A stretch of DNA of 64,000 nucleotides from Lentzea pudingi (GTDB lineage Bacteria; Actinomycetota; Actinomycetes; Mycobacteriales; Pseudonocardiaceae), in contig NZ_BMNC01000005.1 in the NCBI RefSeq assembly GCF_014646255.1, forward strand, positions 569,609 through 633,608, written 5' to 3'. Below are positions 8,005-17,113 of the stretch, one piece after another (the stretch's first letter is position 1; each line of letters begins with the position of its first letter). The notes under the pieces are model-generated. The model did no database searches, was not told the DNA's origin, and saw only the letters and a program-made list of their open reading frames with translations. The translations under genes and the position numbers were made by a program.

Positions 8005-8909
8005 CAGCGCACTGCCGAATCGACGGTGAGCGTGCCCGCGTCCGCGTCCAACTCGGCGATCGGTCCGAGCGCGAGCGACAGCGGTTCGTCCCCGTGGCCG
8101 GCGTCGAGGCCGCCGAGCACCGGCACGTCCAGCGGCTCCAGCCGGTCGCGCAGCACGTCGAGAACGGTCCAGTCGCGGTCGGTGTAGTCCTCGAAGCCCG
8201 GGAACCGGCCGAGAGCGATCCCGCGCAGTCCTCGCAACGATCCCGATCGGATGAGTTGCGTCAGCTGCCGGTCGACGTGACCCAGCCCGACCGCCCGCGG
8301 CGCCTCCAGGAACAGGATCGTGCCGTCCAGGTCGAGCAGTCCGGTGCCCACCGACCAGGCGAGCGTGCCTAGGTGGCCGCCGACGACGTTCCCCGTGGCC
8401 ACCCCTCCCACGCGGACGGCCGCCGTGAGCACCGCGGGGTCCCGGTGCAGCACGGCGGGCTCGGTCTCCATCAGCAACGACCGCGTCGAGGCCTCGGAGC
8501 GGGCGCCGCCCAGGAAACCGTGGACCCCGGCGACCCGGCAGTGTCGCCACAGCGCGAGGTGCAGGGTGGTGATGTCGCTGATCCCGATCAACGGCTTGGG
8601 GTCGGCCCGCACCGCGGCGAAGTCGACGTCGTGGGCGATGCGGTACGCGCCCGCGCCGCCTCGCGTGGCGAAGATCGCTCGCACTCCGGGATCGCGGTAG
8701 GCGGCGTTGAGATCGGCCAGCCGGTCTTGGTCGTGACCCGCCATGTAGCCGTGGCGGTCCAACGCGTGCTCGCCGACCTCGACGACCAATCCCCAGCTCT
8801 CGAGCGTCCGCACGGACTCGGCGAGCTCCTCCTCACTCGGGTAGCTCGCCGGTGACACGAGCCGGACCCGATCTCCGGCAACGACACGCGGAGGCAGCAC
8901 AACGTTCAC
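8004..8909 (-). CDS. LD-carboxypeptidase (peptidase S66)
   Basis: A cytoplasmic serine peptidase of the LdcA/MccF family, 301 residues, which trims D-alanine from tetrapeptides during murein recycling or cleaves related amides. The N-terminal domain shows ATRGGAGAYR. The Ser-Glu-His triad is represented by GISDITT (nucleophile Ser), FLEAPRA (Glu) and GHGDEP (His). The start is placed at GTG 8909 (VNVVLPPRVVAGDRVRLVSPAS), where family similarity begins. Its stop lies inside the tRNA-Gly terminator. Substrate not determinable from sequence. Confidence 0.85.
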   Translation of the reverse strand: MNVVLPPRVVAGDRVRLVSPASYPSEEELAESVRTLESWGLVVEVGEHALDRHGYMAGHDQDRLADLNAAYRDPGVRAIFATRGGAGAYRIAHDVDFAAVRADPKPLIGISDITTLHLALWRHCRVAGVHGFLGGARSEASTRSLLMETEPAVLHRDPAVLTAAVRVGGVATGNVVGGHLGTLAWSVGTGLLDLDGTILFLEAPRAVGLGHVDRQLTQLIRSGSLRGLRGIALGRFPGFEDYTDRDWTVLDVLRDRLEPLDVPVLGGLDAGHGDEPLSLALGPIAELDADAGTLTVDSAVR

Positions 8910-9017
8910 ACGGCAGACTCTCGCAGGCGGAGTCGAGCGGTTCTCGGGGTGATCTCCGGGCCCGCGCGTGAAAAGGTGGTCCCAGACAGCTCGCTTCGAC
9001 CTAAGGACCTGGAGATC

Positions 9018-9446
9018 ATGGCCATCAAGCAGACGGCAAACGCTCACTGGGAAGGCTCCCTCGTCGAGGGCAAGGGAAACGTCAGCCTCGCCACCTCCAA
9101 CAGCGGCAGCTTCGACATCGACTGGAAGGCGCGCGCCGAGGAGGCGGGCGGCAAGACCAGCCCCGAGGAGCTCATCGCCGCTGCGCACTCGGCCTGCTAC
9201 TCGATGGCGCTCTCGCACGGCCTGACCGGCGCGGGCACGCCGCCCACCTCGATCGACACCAAGGCCGAGGTGAGCTTCCAGGCGGGCGTCGGCATCACCG
9301 GCATCCACCTGACCGTCCGCGCCAACGTGCCGGGCCTGTCCCAGGAGGACTTCGTCACGGCGGCCGAGGGCGCCAAGGCGAACTGCCCGGTCTCCAAGGC
9401 GCTCGCGGCCGTCGAGAACATCACCCTCGACGCTGCCCTGGTCTGA
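9018..9446 (+). CDS. OsmC family peroxiredoxin
   Basis: 142 residues. A thiol peroxidase of the OsmC group that reduces organic hydroperoxides. The two catalytic cysteines are in HSACYSMALSH (about residue 59) and ANCPVSKAL (about residue 126), matching the OsmC rather than the Ohr pattern. ATG at 9018 is preceded by AAGGA at a ten-base spacing. The last 26 bases overlap the end of the convergent P450 gene. Confidence 0.9.
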   Translation: MAIKQTANAHWEGSLVEGKGNVSLATSNSGSFDIDWKARAEEAGGKTSPEELIAAAHSACYSMALSHGLTGAGTPPTSIDTKAEVSFQAGVGITGIHLTVRANVPGLSQEDFVTAAEGAKANCPVSKALAAVENITLDAALV

Positions 9447-10467
9447 ACCGCAGCTCCGCGGGCCCGTGACTGATCAGGTGCCTGCGGTAGCGCACGTCGC
9501 CGGGCTGCTCGGCCACCTCGGACGAGCGGTCGAGCAGCTCTTCGGCGACGATCCGGCCCTGCAGCCGCGCGAGGTGGGCGCCCAGGCAGTAGTGCGGGCC
9601 GTGGCCGAAGCCGAGATGTGCCGGCACGGACGGCCTGCCGGGGTCGAAGTCCTCGGTGAACACCTTCGGGTCGCGGTTGCCCGCCGCGTAGTCGAGGAAC
9701 AGGTGCTCGCCCTCCTCGATCTCCACCCCGCCCGTGGTCACCGGGCACGTCGCCGTCCGGAAGAACCCGACGAACGGCGCGTCGAGCCGCACCACCTCCT
9801 CGACCACACCGCCCAGCCGGCGTTCCTCCGCGTTCAGCCGCAGCAGCGTGCTCGCCAGCATGTTGGTCGTCGAGTCAGTACCCGCGACGACGACCGCGAG
9901 GCACAGCGAGAGCCGTTCCTGTTCGGAGAGCTGCCCGCCGCGGAACGCGTCCGAGCGCCCGAAGTAGGCGCAGAACTCGTTCATCCCGGCGAAGTACGAG
10001 CCGAGCGCGCGCTCGCTGACCTCCTCGCCGCTGGTCAGTTCCAGCACCGGTGCCACGAACTCGCGGAACAGCGGGAAGTCCGCTTCGGGCACGCCGAGCA
10101 CGTCCCCGACGACCCCCAAGGCGAACGGGGCGGCGAACTCGCTGACGAAGTCGGCCTCTTCCGGCAGTTCGTCGAGCAGGGTCCTCGCGCGTTCCCGAAT
10201 TGAGTCAGCCATGTGGCGCACGGCCGTTTGAGTGAATTTCTGATTCGCCGCCGCACGAATTCGAGCATGTCTTGCGCCGTCCGCCGCGTTGAGCGAGGAC
10301 ATCAATTCGAGCAATCGCCGCTGCTCCGGCGGCATCAACGCCGCCACGGCCGCGACCTGCGGACCTGTCATGTTCCGGGAGGAGAACGTCACCGGATCAG
10401 CCAGCACGGCACGCAGTTCGGCGTATGCGGTCACCCGCTGGGCGTTGATTCTCGGGTCGAATTCCAT
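9421..10467 (-). CDS. cytochrome P450, N-terminally short
   Basis: Soluble bacterial P450, 348 residues. Seen: I-helix AGTDSTTNML with the acid-alcohol pair, the ExxR motif EEVVRLD, and heme loop FGHGPHYCLGAHLA with the cysteine ligand. Usual length is about 400. The protein begins at MEFDPRINAQRVTAYAELRAVLADP, which aligns to the first beta strands, so about 40 N-terminal residues are missing. An in-frame TAA lies seven codons upstream of the ATG, so no longer start exists. It is divergent from the SARP regulator with only 56 bases between, suggesting a rearranged or trimmed secondary-metabolism locus. Activity uncertain. Confidence 0.82.
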   Translation of the reverse strand: MEFDPRINAQRVTAYAELRAVLADPVTFSSRNMTGPQVAAVAALMPPEQRRLLELMSSLNAADGARHARIRAAANQKFTQTAVRHMADSIRERARTLLDELPEEADFVSEFAAPFALGVVGDVLGVPEADFPLFREFVAPVLELTSGEEVSERALGSYFAGMNEFCAYFGRSDAFRGGQLSEQERLSLCLAVVVAGTDSTTNMLASTLLRLNAEERRLGGVVEEVVRLDAPFVGFFRTATCPVTTGGVEIEEGEHLFLDYAAGNRDPKVFTEDFDPGRPSVPAHLGFGHGPHYCLGAHLARLQGRIVAEELLDRSSEVAEQPGDVRYRRHLISHGPAELRFRPGQRRG

Positions 10468-10523
10468 TGCGATATCTTGGCGCGGTTACGGCCTTTGTCG
10501 GGGCTGACGACAGGACGAACAAC

Positions 10524-13313
10524 GTGATCATCCGGCTGCTCGGACCGCTCGAACTCACCGGTCCGAACGGAGCAGTTCAGCTCAGCAGCGCAGGACAGCG
10601 GACTCTCGTCGCACGGCTGGCGTTGAATCCGGGAGAGACGGTGCCGAGGAGTGCGCTCGTGGACGCGCTCTGGTCGGACGAGGCACCGGCGAGCGCCACG
10701 AAGACCCTGCACAGCCTGCTCGCGCGCCTGCGGGGGCAGATCCGCGACGCCGGGCTGGGCGAGTTGATCACCACCCGTGAGCCGGGCTACGTGCTCAACG
10801 CGCCCGCGGACACCGTGGACGCCGCACGGTTCGAGGCGCTTGTCGCAGCAGCACGGCACAGCGACGAGCCGTTGGCGTCCGCCAAGATGCTGCGCGAAGC
10901 CCTGTCGTTGTGGACGGGCGATCCGCTCGCGGACTGCCGTCCGGGCGAGTGGACCAGGCAGGAGTCCGCGCGGCTCACCGACCTGCGGATGGACGCGACC
11001 GAGGAGCTGATGGAGTGCTCGCTCGCGCTCGGTGAGCACGCCGCGGTGGCGCCGCTGGTCAACGCGCTGGTCGAGCAGCACCCGTTCCGCGAGCGGCTGT
11101 GGGAGCAGCTGATGATCGCGCTGTACCGGTGCGGGCGGCAGGCCGAGTCGCTGGCCGCGTTCCAGCGGGCGCGCGGCGTCCTGGTCGGCGAGCTCGGCAT
11201 CGAGCCCGGCACCCGGCTGCGCGACGTCGAACGAGCGGTGCTGACCGCCGATCCCCGCCTCGACCTGCCCGAACGCCCGCCGGTCCCGGTGCGCGGCAAC
11301 CTGCCGGCCGACAGGTCGAGCTTCGTGGACCGCCCGGAGACCGAGCACGTCGCGGACCTGATCAGGCGGCACCGGCTGGTCACGCTGATCGGTGTCGGCG
11401 GCGTGGGCAAGACGCGGCTCGCGGTGCACGTGGCGCGCAGCGAGCAGCCGCCGGACGGCGTGTGGCTGGTGGAGCTGGCGGCGTTGCGCGACCGGGCCCT
11501 CGTGCCGCACACCGTCGCCGAGGCGCTGGGTGTGGTCGACCAGACCGGGCGAGGGCAGCTCAGCGTGCTCACGGAGTTCCTGGCTCAGAAGGACGCGCTG
11601 CTCGTCTTGGACAACTGCGAGCACGTCGTGGACCACTGCGCGGTCTTGGTGGACACGTTGCTGCGGGTGGCGCCGAACCTCCGTGTCATCGCCACGTCCC
11701 GGCGCGCGCTACGGGTCTACGGCGAGCAGGTGATGGCCGTGGCGCCGTTGTCCGTGCCGTATCCGGCGGCGACGTTGTTCGCCCAATGCGCCGATGCGGC
11801 GATTCCCGGCTCGTTCGTCATCACGGCCGCGAACGAGCAGGCCGTCACGGACCTGTGCCGGCGGTTGGACGGCATCCCGCTGGCGATCGAGATGGCGGCG
11901 TTGCGGGTGCGCGCGCTGACGCCGGCGCAGCTGCTGGAACGGCTGGACGACCGGTTCCGGGTGCTGACCGACGGCGGGCGGACCGCGTTGCCGCAGCACC
12001 AGACCCTGCTCGCGACGATGGAGTGGAGCTTCGACCTCTGCTCGCCGCGCGAACAGCTGCTGTGGGCGCGGGCATCGGTCTTCGCGGGCAGCTTCGACCT
12101 GGCCGCGGCCGAGGCGGTGTGCTCCGACGACGCGCTGACGGCGGACTACATGTTCGACGCGGTCGACGGCCTGGTCGACAAGTCCGTGCTGCAGCGCGAA
12201 GAACATGCGGGCGTGGCGCGCTATCGGTTGCTGGAGACCATGCGGCAGTTCGGGCAGACACGGTTGCGTGCGAGCGATGAGGAGCCACGGCTCAAGACGC
12301 GCCATCGTGACTGGTACGCAGGCATTGCGCTGCAAGGAGAACGGGCCTGGTTCACGCCACGGCAGATCGCGACCGTGGGGGCGATGGCGGCCGAACGCGG
12401 CAACCTGCGGGCGGCGCTGGAGCACTCGCTGACGACGCCGGGTGAGGCCGACTCGGGGCTGCGGCTGGCGGCGACGCTGTGGTTCTACTGGGTCGGTTGC
12501 GGGCGGTTCGCCGAGGGACGGCACTGGCTGAACTGGGCGTTGTCGCTGGAGACCGAGCCGTCGCGGGCGCGCTGCAAGGCGTTGTGGGTCACCGGATACC
12601 TGGCGACGTTGCAGGGCAACACCTCCGCGGTGCCGGCGCTGCTGGAGTCGTGCCGCGCCGAAGCCTCGGTGCTGGACGACGAGGACGCCGACGTCTACGC
12701 GACCTACGTGCAGGGCGCGGCGGCGGTGTTCGACGACGACCTGCCGCTGGGCGCAATGCTGCTGGCCGAGGCAGACCGTCGCCACGCGGAGCTCGGGCAC
12801 ATGGACAGCAACGTCGTGATGGCGCGTGTGGCGTTGGCGATCACCGTGGCGTTCGGCGGCGAACTCGACCGTGCGGCGGAGATCTGCACCAAGGCGCGCG
12901 CTGTGTGCGAGGAGAACGGTGAGCTGTGGGCGCGCGCGTTCGCGTTGTACGTCCTGGCTTTCGTGGCGATGGGCCGTGGTGACATCGCCGAGGCGCGCGA
13001 GCTGGCGACGTCGTCGTTGCGCATCAAGGAGAAGTTCCACGACCTGCTGGGCATCGCGGTGTCGGTCGAGCTGCTGGCGTTGATCTCGGTGGTCACCGGG
13101 TCCGCGTCGCACGCCGCGATGCTGCTCGGCGGTGCGGACCGGGTGTGGCAGTCGGTCGGGCTGCCGCTCTTCGGATCGGCGAACTTCGCGGCCTCGCACG
13201 ACCAATGCGTGGCGTTGTGCCGGCAGGCCTTGGGTGCGGAGGCCTACGACGAGCACTTCGCGCGCGGTTCGGCGATGACCGTGACCTCAGTGGTGGCGGC
13301 CGCGCAGTCGTGA
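10524..13313 (+). CDS. SARP/AfsR-type transcriptional regulator with NB-ARC and TPR domains
   Basis: 929 residues from GTG 10524, with AGGA eight bases upstream. Order: winged-helix DNA-binding domain (1-95, IIRLLGPLEL...), bacterial transcriptional activator domain (about 96-245), NB-ARC ATPase with P-loop GVGGVGKT at 290-297 and Walker B LLVLDNCEH near 362, then a TPR-like helical C-terminal half. This is the architecture of large SARP activators that control antibiotic or developmental genes. It is divergent from the P450 and probably acts in the 56-base gap. No biosynthetic cluster is adjacent, so its target is unknown. Confidence 0.9.
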   Translation: MIIRLLGPLELTGPNGAVQLSSAGQRTLVARLALNPGETVPRSALVDALWSDEAPASATKTLHSLLARLRGQIRDAGLGELITTREPGYVLNAPADTVDAARFEALVAAARHSDEPLASAKMLREALSLWTGDPLADCRPGEWTRQESARLTDLRMDATEELMECSLALGEHAAVAPLVNALVEQHPFRERLWEQLMIALYRCGRQAESLAAFQRARGVLVGELGIEPGTRLRDVERAVLTADPRLDLPERPPVPVRGNLPADRSSFVDRPETEHVADLIRRHRLVTLIGVGGVGKTRLAVHVARSEQPPDGVWLVELAALRDRALVPHTVAEALGVVDQTGRGQLSVLTEFLAQKDALLVLDNCEHVVDHCAVLVDTLLRVAPNLRVIATSRRALRVYGEQVMAVAPLSVPYPAATLFAQCADAAIPGSFVITAANEQAVTDLCRRLDGIPLAIEMAALRVRALTPAQLLERLDDRFRVLTDGGRTALPQHQTLLATMEWSFDLCSPREQLLWARASVFAGSFDLAAAEAVCSDDALTADYMFDAVDGLVDKSVLQREEHAGVARYRLLETMRQFGQTRLRASDEEPRLKTRHRDWYAGIALQGERAWFTPRQIATVGAMAAERGNLRAALEHSLTTPGEADSGLRLAATLWFYWVGCGRFAEGRHWLNWALSLETEPSRARCKALWVTGYLATLQGNTSAVPALLESCRAEASVLDDEDADVYATYVQGAAAVFDDDLPLGAMLLAEADRRHAELGHMDSNVVMARVALAITVAFGGELDRAAEICTKARAVCEENGELWARAFALYVLAFVAMGRGDIAEARELATSSLRIKEKFHDLLGIAVSVELLALISVVTGSASHAAMLLGGADRVWQSVGLPLFGSANFAASHDQCVALCRQALGAEAYDEHFARGSAMTVTSVVAAAQS

Positions 13314-13352
13314 CGCAGGTTCCGCGCAGCCGGACGCGGACAAGCTGGCGGG

Positions 13353-13982
13353 ATGAGGACCAGCGTGCGCACACCCGACGCGGGAACCGTCGAGGAAGTG
13401 CTGAAACTCGCCGCCAGGGCACCGTCGTTCGACATCGTTCCGCCGTGGCGATGGCGGAACGGCAACGAGTGCCTCGAGCTGGTGTCGGCACGTGCGGACC
13501 AGGTGGCGTTGCTCGCGTGTGGTGCCGTGCTGCACCACGTGCGGGTCGCGCTGTCGGCGATGGGCTGGGACTGCCACGTGCTGCGGACCCCGCAGCCGGA
13601 CGGCCAGGTCGCGTCGGTGCACCCGCGCTGGGAGCTCGACCCGTTCTCGTGCGAGGTGGCCTCCGCGGCGGCGATCTCGTTGCGCAGGTCCGATCCCCGC
13701 CCCTGCCTGTCCGACGAGGTGCCGGACTCGGCGCTGACGTGGCTGCTGCACGCGGCCCGCGCCGAGAACTGCGAACTGGAGCTCGTGGCGCGACGCAGCG
13801 GCGTGCTGCTGCGGATGCTCGGGCACGACTGGCTGAGCATGGGCGAGGCCGTGAGCGCCGTGCTGCTGGCGTCGACCGTGTGGGGCCTGGCGTCGCAACC
13901 GCTGCTGCACGAGGGCGAGGTGCTCGTCCGCGTCGGCTGGCAGTCGCCCAATGCCGAACCGTTGCCTCAGTCGGCCCGCTAG
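13353..13982 (+). CDS. Acg-like nitroreductase-fold protein, short form
   Basis: 209 residues. The first 75 residues (VEEVLKLAARAPSFDIVPPWRWR ... ACGAVLHHVRVALSAMGW) match the Acg/Rv2032 family of FMN-binding nitroreductase-like proteins, which are normally about 330 residues. The rest is shorter and more divergent than in full-length members, so this may be a reduced single-domain form with weak or no flavin binding. It follows the SARP gene by 40 bases on the same strand and could be co-transcribed with it. Confidence 0.65.
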   Translation: MRTSVRTPDAGTVEEVLKLAARAPSFDIVPPWRWRNGNECLELVSARADQVALLACGAVLHHVRVALSAMGWDCHVLRTPQPDGQVASVHPRWELDPFSCEVASAAAISLRRSDPRPCLSDEVPDSALTWLLHAARAENCELELVARRSGVLLRMLGHDWLSMGEAVSAVLLASTVWGLASQPLLHEGEVLVRVGWQSPNAEPLPQSAR

Positions 13983-14011
13983 CGACTCCCTTTGCGGGGA
14001 CTATGTGTGGC

Positions 14012-14404
14012 GTGGACCGGGACAGAACGCTGGCACACCTCAGCGAGGACGACTGGGGCAGCCCAGACTCGTCGTCGACCCAGCTCTACCGGGACCTGTG
14101 CGCACTGCGCGACCTACCGGTCGGCCAGCTCACGCCGACGTCGCTGCACCTGCTCGTGACGCACCAGGTGGGCCTGGACGTGACCGCGCTGCTGGCGCTG
14201 GAACAGGTCGAGAACGATCCGCTGCGCTCGGTCGCCCTGTACCCCGGAGACCTGCTCGCAGCTCTACTGAGAGTAGATCACTCGTTCTGGGCCGATCACC
14301 CAGCGTTGCTGTCGAGAATGTCCGCTCTGCTGGACCGCCTGCGCACCCTGCCGGACGGCGACTGGCAACTGCTCGTGTCCGCAGCCGAGCAGTTCCCCGG
14401 TTAG
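14012..14404 (+). CDS. CdiI-like contact-dependent inhibition immunity protein
   Basis: 130 residues (VDRDRTLAHLSEDDWGSP...). The sequence follows the CDI immunity family: a TLAHLSEDDWG opening, LYRDLCALRDLPVGQLT, HQVGLDVTALLALEQVENDPL, then YPGDLLAALLRV and FWADHP. Such proteins bind and neutralise a partner toxin delivered by contact. No CdiA, WXG or polymorphic toxin gene is adjacent, so it is an orphan. GTG 14012 is preferred over ATG 14003 because GGGGA at 13996-14000 is too close to the latter. Molecular target unknown. Confidence 0.75.
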   Translation: MDRDRTLAHLSEDDWGSPDSSSTQLYRDLCALRDLPVGQLTPTSLHLLVTHQVGLDVTALLALEQVENDPLRSVALYPGDLLAALLRVDHSFWADHPALLSRMSALLDRLRTLPDGDWQLLVSAAEQFPG

Positions 14405-14449
14405 GCGCATGTTAGGCGTCCCTTTGCCGGCGGGTGAGTTGCTTGCACC

Positions 14450-14806
14450 ATGACGAAGACCCTCGCGGCGGCCGGCCTCACGCTGGCCTCTCTCGCCGTC
14501 TCCGCTGTCCTCTTCTCCCCGGTGGCCTCCGCCGAGACCTGCAAGGCTTCCTACTACTCGGGCGGCGGCACCACGGCCAGCGGCGAGCGCTTCGACCCGA
14601 ACAAGCTGACGGCCGCGCACAAGACCCTGCCGTTCGGCACGCGCGTGAAGGTGAAGAACAGGTCCAACGGCAAGACCGTGACCGTGCGGATCAACGACCG
14701 CGGCCCGTTCATCACCGGCCGCTGCGTCGACCTGACCCCCAAGGCCTTCAAGGCAATCGCACCCCTGTCACAGGGCGTAGTGGGCGTCACCGTCACAAAG
14801 GTGTGA
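14450..14806 (+). CDS. secreted RlpA-like double-psi beta-barrel protein
   Basis: 118 residues with a Sec signal peptide cleaved after VASA (about residue 28). The mature domain of about 90 residues is a double-psi beta barrel: KASYYSGGGTTASGERFDPN, LPFGTRVKVKNRSNGKTV, and RINDRGPFITGR with the conserved Asp of RlpA/expansin-like folds. RlpA proteins cleave or bind naked glycan strands of peptidoglycan. It has no SPOR or PASTA domain. The 46-base upstream gap is too short for the c-di-AMP riboswitch sometimes found before such genes. Confidence 0.85.
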   Translation: MTKTLAAAGLTLASLAVSAVLFSPVASAETCKASYYSGGGTTASGERFDPNKLTAAHKTLPFGTRVKVKNRSNGKTVTVRINDRGPFITGRCVDLTPKAFKAIAPLSQGVVGVTVTKV

Positions 14807-14877
14807 ACGAGTAGAAAAAGACTGCTTTGCTTGACCCAATCGAGTGAACGAGATAGTCAATCCGGGTGTTCGCTGCG

Positions 14878-15276
14878 ATGAGTGGGCCTGCGCGACTGGC
14901 GACCGGAGCGGTCCTCGGCGTGGTCGTCGCGGCGTTGTGCGTGCTCGGGACGTATGTCGGATCGCTCATGGCGAGCGATCCGACCGAGCCGGGCAGCGAC
15001 AAACCGGCCCGCGTCTCCCTCGTCAACACGCCTTCGTTGATCCCCACGGAGTCCGAGACTCCGTCACAGACCGTGTCTGTCAGCTCATCGTCCGCAGCGT
15101 CGTCCACGACCACCACCACGACGACTTCGACTTCGACGACGACCACCACTCCGGCCACCAGTGCCGTGACGACCACAACTCAGGCGCCGCCGCCGGTGAC
15201 GACCACGACTCGGCCACGTCCGCCGGCTCCGACGACCACCACGACCACGCGGCAGTGCGGTCTGATCTTCTGCTAG
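14878..15276 (+). CDS. membrane-anchored Ser/Thr-rich protein
   Basis: 132 residues from ATG 14878 (GTG 14866 is possible; neither has a clear ribosome site). One N-terminal membrane helix (about residues 6-28) is followed by an extracytoplasmic tail made almost wholly of Thr, Ser and Pro, ending RQCGLIFC. The Thr runs come from ACG/ACC codons. Such tails are commonly O-mannosylated in actinobacteria. The two C-terminal cysteines could form a disulfide. No known domain; function unknown. Confidence 0.6.
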   Translation: MSGPARLATGAVLGVVVAALCVLGTYVGSLMASDPTEPGSDKPARVSLVNTPSLIPTESETPSQTVSVSSSSAASSTTTTTTTSTSTTTTTPATSAVTTTTQAPPPVTTTTRPRPPAPTTTTTTRQCGLIFC

Positions 15277-15449
15277 TTGCCACGCGGTCCTGCTTGCGGG
15301 GAAGACCGGCGCGCAGACCGCGGCCATGACCTGCACCGTCAGGATCAGCGGGTCTCGGTGTGACTTGTTGCATGAAGCAAGCGAATCAGGAACCAAAGCA
15401 ACTGGCGATCAGCGAGAATTTCCGGACCGTCGCTCCCGGGGGTCCTGTC

Positions 15450-16073
15450 ATGTCCGCTAGCGCCAGTCGAGCCGCGCCAGTCGTGGCCGTGCTCGCCCTG
15501 CTCGTCGCCATCGGCGCGGGAGCGTGGGCCGCATGGGGCGACGGGTCCGGGAACGCCTATGCCGATGAGGTCGTGACAACGCCGGACCCGACGCCTCGAC
15601 TGCCCTATGTCGAGGCCGTGGATCCGTTGGTGGACCCGCCCGGCGACATCGCGTTCGCCAAAACCGGCCGCCCAGCCGTCTTCGAGCGTGACTCGCTGTT
15701 GTCAGCGGACGAACTGGAGATCGCGGAGGCGACCGGCGTCGCGAAGATCGAAGCGCGCGTGACCAGGCAGAAGGACGACACGGTGGTGGGGGTCTGGAGG
15801 TTCACGCTTCGCGACGGCGCGAGCCCGTTCACCGCGTTGGACGAGCTCGACGCGCTCTTCGGCCGCGGCAACCACCAGCTCATCCCCAGCTCGGACGACG
15901 TCCTGCTCCGCCGCTTCGTCAACGAGGACAAGAGCGCGGTCTACCACGCGCACTACGTCCGCGGCCGGGACGTGCTGCGCGTGGACGGCTACGGTCCCCG
16001 CGCCACGGACCAGGTCATGGAACTGCTCGACCGCCAGCTCGCACACGCTCCGGCGGAAGCCGAGCCGGAATGA
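15450..16073 (+). CDS. membrane-anchored extracytoplasmic protein of unknown function
   Basis: 207 residues from ATG 15450, with GGGGG seven bases upstream. An N-terminal helix (about residues 10-29, VVAVLALLVAIGAGAWAAW) anchors a soluble domain with alternating charged and hydrophobic residues (DDTVVGVWRFTLRDG, FVNEDKSAVYHAHYVRG). The end overlaps the next gene by four bases (ATGA), placing it first in a four-gene coupled operon with two acyltransferase-like proteins and a glycosyltransferase. This suggests a role in surface-glycan modification. I do not recognise the family. Confidence 0.65.
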   Translation: MSASASRAAPVVAVLALLVAIGAGAWAAWGDGSGNAYADEVVTTPDPTPRLPYVEAVDPLVDPPGDIAFAKTGRPAVFERDSLLSADELEIAEATGVAKIEARVTRQKDDTVVGVWRFTLRDGASPFTALDELDALFGRGNHQLIPSSDDVLLRRFVNEDKSAVYHAHYVRGRDVLRVDGYGPRATDQVMELLDRQLAHAPAEAEPE

Positions 16074-17113
16074 CCTCGACCGAACCTGCTGTCGCGCCGA
16101 TCGCTGAGGCGCGGCGCGTGCCGAAACCCGCCGTCGCGTTGCTCCGCGCGGTGGCCGCGGTCCTCGTCCTGCACGGTTTTCTCGTCGGGCTGTGGACGAC
16201 CCAGCACGACGTCCGCCTCGGGTACCTCGACGCCGTGCGGCACGTGCTCAACCGGCCGCTCGGCATCGGCGAGGACTTCGGCATGTTCGCGGTCATGCTG
16301 CTGCTGACGACCGGTGGCTACCTCGCACAGCTCGACCGCGCACCACTGCGGTGGCAACTGGTGCGCGGTTACCTCCCGATCGGCGTCAGCTCGGTTCTCG
16401 CCGCGATCGTCGCAGCGTTCGGCGCACGGATCTGGTCTGTTCCCGTGGAACCGGAGACCGACGTCCTCGCGGCCGCGAGCAACGTCGTGCTCATCGGCCT
16501 CGTGGTGGACGAAGTCCCGCTGCTCGTACCCCTTGCCTGGTTCGTGCTGCTCCTCCTGGCCGGCGCCGCAGCCGCTGCGGTGATCAACGAGTACCGCGGT
16601 CTGGCGATGCTCGTCGTGCCTCTCGGGCAGATCGTGCTGTCGGCGGCCGTGGTCGCCGTCGCGCCGGACAGCCGGCTGGCGGGGGTGATCGTCTTCTTTC
16701 CCCTGGTGGCTGTCGGGCAACTGATCGCGCTCGCTCAGCGGGCAAGCCTCAAGACGGGGTTCGTGGTCGGCTTCGGGTTCCTGGCGTTGTTCGTGATCGT
16801 GATGCTCGAGACGCTCAGGCCCGAGTTCGCCAGGTGGTGGTACCCGGTCCCGGCGGTGCTGACGATGCTGCTGGCCGGACTGGCGGTCGTGTTCAGCGGT
16901 GACCTGGCCGCACGCCTCGCAAGCTCTCGTGTGGTGCGCTGGCTCAGCGATCACGCGATCTGGCTCGCGTTGCTCCAAGGCGTCGTGGGGTACGCCCTGC
17001 TGGACGTGCTGAAAGGGCCCTTGCCCATCGGCGTGGCGCTCGCGGTGGCGGTGGCCGGGACCGGTGCGACCGCGGCCGCGTGCCATCGGCTCGTGCGACG
17101 GGTGACGGCATGA
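16070..17113 (+). CDS. divergent acyltransferase-3-like membrane protein
   Basis: 347 residues with about ten predicted membrane helices. Helix 1 (LLRAVAAVLVLHGFLVGLW) keeps the Arg-x8-His spacing of acyltransferase-3 proteins. The segment FGMFAVMLLLTTGGYLAQL resembles their second motif in degraded form. The protein is coupled by ATGA overlaps to both neighbours, and the next gene is a clear acyltransferase-3. It may be a second, altered acyl carrier/transferase subunit or a paralogue with changed donor; sequence alone does not decide. Confidence 0.6.
   Translation: MTSTEPAVAPIAEARRVPKPAVALLRAVAAVLVLHGFLVGLWTTQHDVRLGYLDAVRHVLNRPLGIGEDFGMFAVMLLLTTGGYLAQLDRAPLRWQLVRGYLPIGVSSVLAAIVAAFGARIWSVPVEPETDVLAAASNVVLIGLVVDEVPLLVPLAWFVLLLLAGAAAAAVINEYRGLAMLVVPLGQIVLSAAVVAVAPDSRLAGVIVFFPLVAVGQLIALAQRASLKTGFVVGFGFLALFVIVMLETLRPEFARWWYPVPAVLTMLLAGLAVVFSGDLAARLASSRVVRWLSDHAIWLALLQGVVGYALLDVLKGPLPIGVALAVAVAGTGATAAACHRLVRRVTA

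Noticed and set aside
13353..13982. Full nitroreductase
   Set aside because: Too short and divergent for a normal nitroreductase; called only Acg-like.
14405..14449. c-di-AMP (ydaO) riboswitch before the RlpA-like gene
   Set aside because: The gap is only about 45 bases, far too short for that riboswitch.
15060..15250. ACGACC microsatellite-like DNA
   Set aside because: Explained by the Thr-rich tail of the membrane-anchored protein; frame is kept throughout.
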